A stretch of DNA of 64,000 nucleotides from Caballeronia arvi (lineage in GTDB: Bacteria; Pseudomonadota; Gammaproteobacteria; Burkholderiales; Burkholderiaceae): positions 287,543 to 351,542 of the forward strand of contig NZ_FCOM02000003.1 of NCBI RefSeq assembly GCF_001544695.2, in the 5' to 3' direction. The stretch's first letter is position 1. Every line of letters begins with the position of its first letter. Position numbers and translations under genes: made by a program. Under the pieces are notes generated by a model. It made no database searches and was not told the origin of the DNA. It was given only the letters and a program-made list of their open reading frames with translations. This document shows, piece after piece, positions 61,402 to 64,000 of this stretch.

Positions 61402-61470
61402 ATATGAGCAGAAACGTCGCGGAGGCTGCGTATGAGGCGCAGAAAATCTCTTGTTACCTACTCAATACGA
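61358..61470 (+). pseudogene. Second remnant of a toxin tail and immunity start
   Basis: In the frame ending at 61435 the DNA encodes YALAFSTKRKYEQKRRGGCV and stop, resembling the toxin ending YALCKQRAFQNYQTCRGF. The overlapping ATG at 61432 opens MRRRKSLVTYS, resembling MSRRKSFVISF of the second immunity gene, and then loses similarity where the convergent AttH-like gene ends at 61471. The join between tail and small-gene start mirrors the intact unit at 59970. Short matches, so moderate certainty. Confidence 0.4.
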
Positions 61471-62541
61471 TCACCGCTTCCCCACCTCCAACCTCTTCGC
61501 ATACCCCGTCAGCTCCAGATACCCACGCCCGCGCCCGTCCCCATCGAGCGTCACGGCGCCTTCCCAATACAGCGCGCCGGTGGACTCCCGCGAGTCGAGC
61601 TCCTGATCGTCGATGAGCGGACTCAACCGCCAGCGCATCCCGCCGACGCGTAAATTCATCGCCACCGGATAGACCGTGTTCGTGCGCGGCGAGCGCCACT
61701 GCCGCTCGGGCGTGAACTCGACATCGCCCGGGCCGAATTGCTTCGTCGCGCCATCGGGACTGCGCAGCGCCGCGTGCGCCCAGACCGCGTGTCCGTCGCG
61801 GGCGCGGACCTTGAACGCCATCAGCGCGGAGCCGTCGTCGAAATTCGCGCCGAGCCAGTCCCAGCCGGCGGCGTCAGCTGAAAGCGGTGTGCTCGACCAT
61901 TCGTGATCGAGCCACGCGCGGCCCGTCACATCGACACGCTGGTTCGTCGATGGCCGCGTTACGCTGCCCGTCACCTTCAGTTGCGGCTCGCTGTAATACC
62001 AGCTCGCCTGCTCCGGCAGCGGACCCTTGCGCGAATACCCACCCTCGCCCTGGATCATCGGCGGCTGCGTCGGCATGAAGGTCAGATGGAGCGCGAAGCC
62101 GGCCGCATCGGCGATCACCGAATAGCTGCCGTCCGATGCGCGCGTCATGCGCCACGCGTCGAGCTTCACGTCGGTGTTGCCGGCTTTCGCGTACGCAAGC
62201 CCGAAGCCCTGCCGCGCGACGTTCTGATCGTGCACGAGCCGCCCATGCGCGGGATCGGACAGCGCCGCATGCGCGATGATCAACTGCGACGGATCGAACG
62301 CGCTCGCGCCGGATTTCTTGCCCGTGTTCGAACGAAAGAACGTGATCTGAAACCCGAGCGGCTGATGATCCGGCGTGTCGAGCCAGCCCGTCGCGTACCA
62401 CCATTCCGTGCGATACGCCGGATGCGCGCCGCTGTCCTGCGGCCACGAAATCGCCTGTCCGGGGACGACGGGCGCGAACGCGGGTTCATCGGCGAGCGCA
62501 AACGTCGACGAGAGCAGCAACATCAGAACCAACGCCCGCAT
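61471..62541 (-). CDS. Secreted AttH/CrtC-type lipocalin-like protein
   Basis: 356 residues. A signal peptide (RALVLMLLLSSTFALADE) precedes the AttH/hydroxyneurosporene-synthase-like fold: HPAYRTEWWYATGWL near 40, GFQITFFRS, LIIAHAALSD, YYSEPQLKVTGSV and AWLDHEWSSTPLSADAAGWDWLG. Relatives encoded beside ABC permeases of the FtsX type are thought to bind lipid-like molecules in the periplasm. Its ATG overlaps the stop of the permease gene by one base (TGATG), so the two are co-translated and probably act together in envelope transport. Confidence 0.88.
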   Translation of the reverse strand: MRALVLMLLLSSTFALADEPAFAPVVPGQAISWPQDSGAHPAYRTEWWYATGWLDTPDHQPLGFQITFFRSNTGKKSGASAFDPSQLIIAHAALSDPAHGRLVHDQNVARQGFGLAYAKAGNTDVKLDAWRMTRASDGSYSVIADAAGFALHLTFMPTQPPMIQGEGGYSRKGPLPEQASWYYSEPQLKVTGSVTRPSTNQRVDVTGRAWLDHEWSSTPLSADAAGWDWLGANFDDGSALMAFKVRARDGHAVWAHAALRSPDGATKQFGPGDVEFTPERQWRSPRTNTVYPVAMNLRVGGMRWRLSPLIDDQELDSRESTGALYWEGAVTLDGDGRGRGYLELTGYAKRLEVGKR

Positions 62542-64000
62542 CACCAGTCCTCCCGCACGGCGCGCACCGCATCGACGGACACGGCGCGCCGTCCCGCCAG
62601 CACCGCCGTCGCGCACGACGACACGAGCATCACGCACGCGATTGCCCCGATCATCGTCCACGGAACGTGTAGCGACATGCTCCAGTGAAACGACTGCGGA
62701 TTCACGACGAACACGAGAATCAGGCTGATCGCGAAGCCGAGCGCGCAGCCCATCGCGATGCCGAGCAGCGTGAGCCATCCGGCTTCCGACGCGAGCAGCG
62801 CGAGAATCTGCGCGCGCGTCACGCCGACGTGCCGCAGCATGCCGAATTCGCGCGAGCGCGCGAGCGTCTGCATCGAGAACGTCGCGCCGACGCCGAACAG
62901 GCCGATCACGATCGCCACCGCTTCGAGCAGATACGTCACCGCGAAGCTGCGATCGAAAATGGTCAGCGTGCGCGCGCGGATTTCGCCCGGCTCCGAGAAT
63001 TCGAGCGCATCGCCGAAAGGCAGCCTTTTGATCGCGCCGATGACCTGCGCCGCGCCCGATCCCGCGCGCAATGTGATCGCGATATCGGTGGCGGCGGTAT
63101 CGCCGGTCAGCCGCCGGTAATCGCCGATTCGCATCTGCAACGCGCCCGTCTGCCGCACGTAATCGCGCCAGATGCCCGCGACGACGAAGCGCTCTCCCGT
63201 CCCGCCGATGGGCAGCGTCACGCGCTCGCCGACGCGATAGCCATACAGATCGGCCATCGCCTCCGACGCCCACACAGGCGTCTCGCCTTCGCGCCACGAC
63301 AATGGCGGCAACACGTCGCCGGTCATTTGCAGCTTCGCGCCGGGATCGGCGGCATCAAGCTCGCGGGCGATCAGCGCGACGGGCGGCTTCGCGGCATCGA
63401 GCGTCAGTTTCGACGTGCGCGAAAACGCTGCATGCGCGACGCCGTTCGCGCCCGCAATCATCATCTGCTGATCGGGACGCAGCCCACCCGTGTCGCCGCT
63501 CGACGCCATGCGCACATAAAGATCCGCCGACAGCAGATGCGCGAGCCAGTCTTCCACCGACACGCGAAAGCTCGTGACCATGATCGCCATCGCGACGATC
63601 AGCGTGAAGCTCGACAGCACGCCGCCCATCGCGATCGATGCCTGCCCCGGCGCATTCGCGAGACGCGCGAGCGCGAGCGTCACGACGGCGCCGCGCGGTT
63701 TCGCCGTGCGCCGGAACACGATCGCGGTGACGCGCGGCATCAGCGCAATGCCGCCGACGAGCAGCAAACCGACGGCCACATAGCCGGCGATGGGCGCATC
63801 GAAAACGGGCGGCGCCTGCGTCAGCGCGGCGCCTGCCGCGAGGCACGCGAGCGCGGGCCACGGCTTGCCGAGCGGCGCGAGCGCGGCCTCCTCGCTGCCG
63901 GCTTTCAGCGCGGGCGCGGGCCGGGCGCGCGCCGCTTCGAGCGCGGGAACGAGCGTGCCCGCGAGCGCGACGCCGATGCCGAGCGCGAGAAAAATCGCGC
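62541..64000 (-). CDS. FtsX-like ABC transporter permease, 5' end beyond the window
   Basis: The frame is open from the stop at 62541-62543 to the window end, at least 485 residues. The reading frame upstream of 63779 continues without a stop, so the real start lies outside. The C-terminal FtsX domain is visible (FDRSFAVTYLLEAVAIVIGL, GVGATFSMQTLARSREFGMLRHVG, ILALLASEAGWLTLLGIAMG). An extracytoplasmic domain is next to it, and another membrane region (ARPAPALKAGSEEA linker) lies further upstream. With the AttH-like protein it probably forms a LolCDE/MacB-related envelope export system; the ATPase gene is not in the window. Confidence 0.88.
   Translation of the reverse strand, partial: AIFLALGIGVALAGTLVPALEAARARPAPALKAGSEEAALAPLGKPWPALACLAAGAALTQAPPVFDAPIAGYVAVGLLLVGGIALMPRVTAIVFRRTAKPRGAVVTLALARLANAPGQASIAMGGVLSSFTLIVAMAIMVTSFRVSVEDWLAHLLSADLYVRMASSGDTGGLRPDQQMMIAGANGVAHAAFSRTSKLTLDAAKPPVALIARELDAADPGAKLQMTGDVLPPLSWREGETPVWASEAMADLYGYRVGERVTLPIGGTGERFVVAGIWRDYVRQTGALQMRIGDYRRLTGDTAATDIAITLRAGSGAAQVIGAIKRLPFGDALEFSEPGEIRARTLTIFDRSFAVTYLLEAVAIVIGLFGVGATFSMQTLARSREFGMLRHVGVTRAQILALLASEAGWLTLLGIAMGCALGFAISLILVFVVNPQSFHWSMSLHVPWTMIGAIACVMLVSSCATAVLAGRRAVSVDAVRAVREDW

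Noticed and set aside
1..64000. CRISPR arrays, rRNA, tRNA, insertion sequences
   Set aside because: No regular spaced repeats, no tRNA cloverleaf or rRNA sequence and no transposase gene were seen on either strand.

Overview
The window is a chromosomal segment of a GC-rich betaproteobacterium, most likely of the Burkholderia/Paraburkholderia/Caballeronia group. The evidence is the codon use, a complete ornibactin/malleobactin-type siderophore locus with its own ECF sigma factor, and a palindromic intergenic repeat of a kind I associate with this group. Genes are dense. Three stretches look lower in GC by eye and are probably acquired: about 10.5-12.2 kb, 19.9-20.6 kb and 58.9-61.5 kb.

Layout, 1-28 kb (mostly metabolic). 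A LysR regulator cut by the window edge faces an NAD(P)H:quinone-type flavoprotein. Next come an aldehyde dehydrogenase/DUF779 pair behind a sigma-54-like promoter, an oxalate/formate-type MFS carrier with a 42-aa partner, a Tat-exported HiPIP, an EEP-family phosphatase/nuclease, and an M20/DUF2817 peptidase pair. A low-GC two-gene module of unknown function, a LysR/MFS divergent pair, a three-subunit molybdenum aldehyde oxidoreductase (paoABC type), a SEC-C/UPF0149 protein, a MntA/HepT toxin-antitoxin pair and malate synthase G follow. Then come a urea transporter/class II aldolase/tautomerase operon, a small membrane protein and an iron-containing alcohol dehydrogenase.

Layout, 26.6-56.3 kb (siderophore locus). 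Read from its regulator on the minus strand: ECF sigma factor (orbS), MbtH protein (orbH), aspartate beta-hydroxylase (orbG), ferric-siderophore importer with reductase (orbC, orbD, orbF, orbB). A plus-strand exporter (orbE) and a YiaA-type membrane protein follow. The biosynthetic operon, again on the minus strand, is orbI (three-module NRPS), orbJ (one-module NRPS plus C-T), pvdA (ornithine hydroxylase), orbA (TonB receptor), pvdF (formyltransferase) and, past a large inverted repeat, orbL (acyltransferase). Three TAAA-N17-CGTC sites lie upstream of orbH, orbE and orbI, the expected sigma-OrbS promoters. A Fur-box-like site overlaps the predicted sigma-70 promoter of orbS. Adenylation codes read by eye suggest hydroxy-Orn, D-(hydroxy)Asp, Ser, hydroxy-Orn. 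One formyltransferase and one acyltransferase are present, and there is no thioesterase, as expected if a diamine releases the chain.

Layout, 56.5-64 kb. A membrane diguanylate cyclase and an M23 peptidase precede a small toxin/immunity-like island. The island has one intact large gene starting with TTG behind a strong ribosome binding site, two related small immunity-like genes, a third small gene, and at least two degenerate copies of the large gene's tail joined to the small gene's start. This decaying tandem array is the least explained part of the window. The window ends in an AttH-like secreted protein and a truncated FtsX-type permease.
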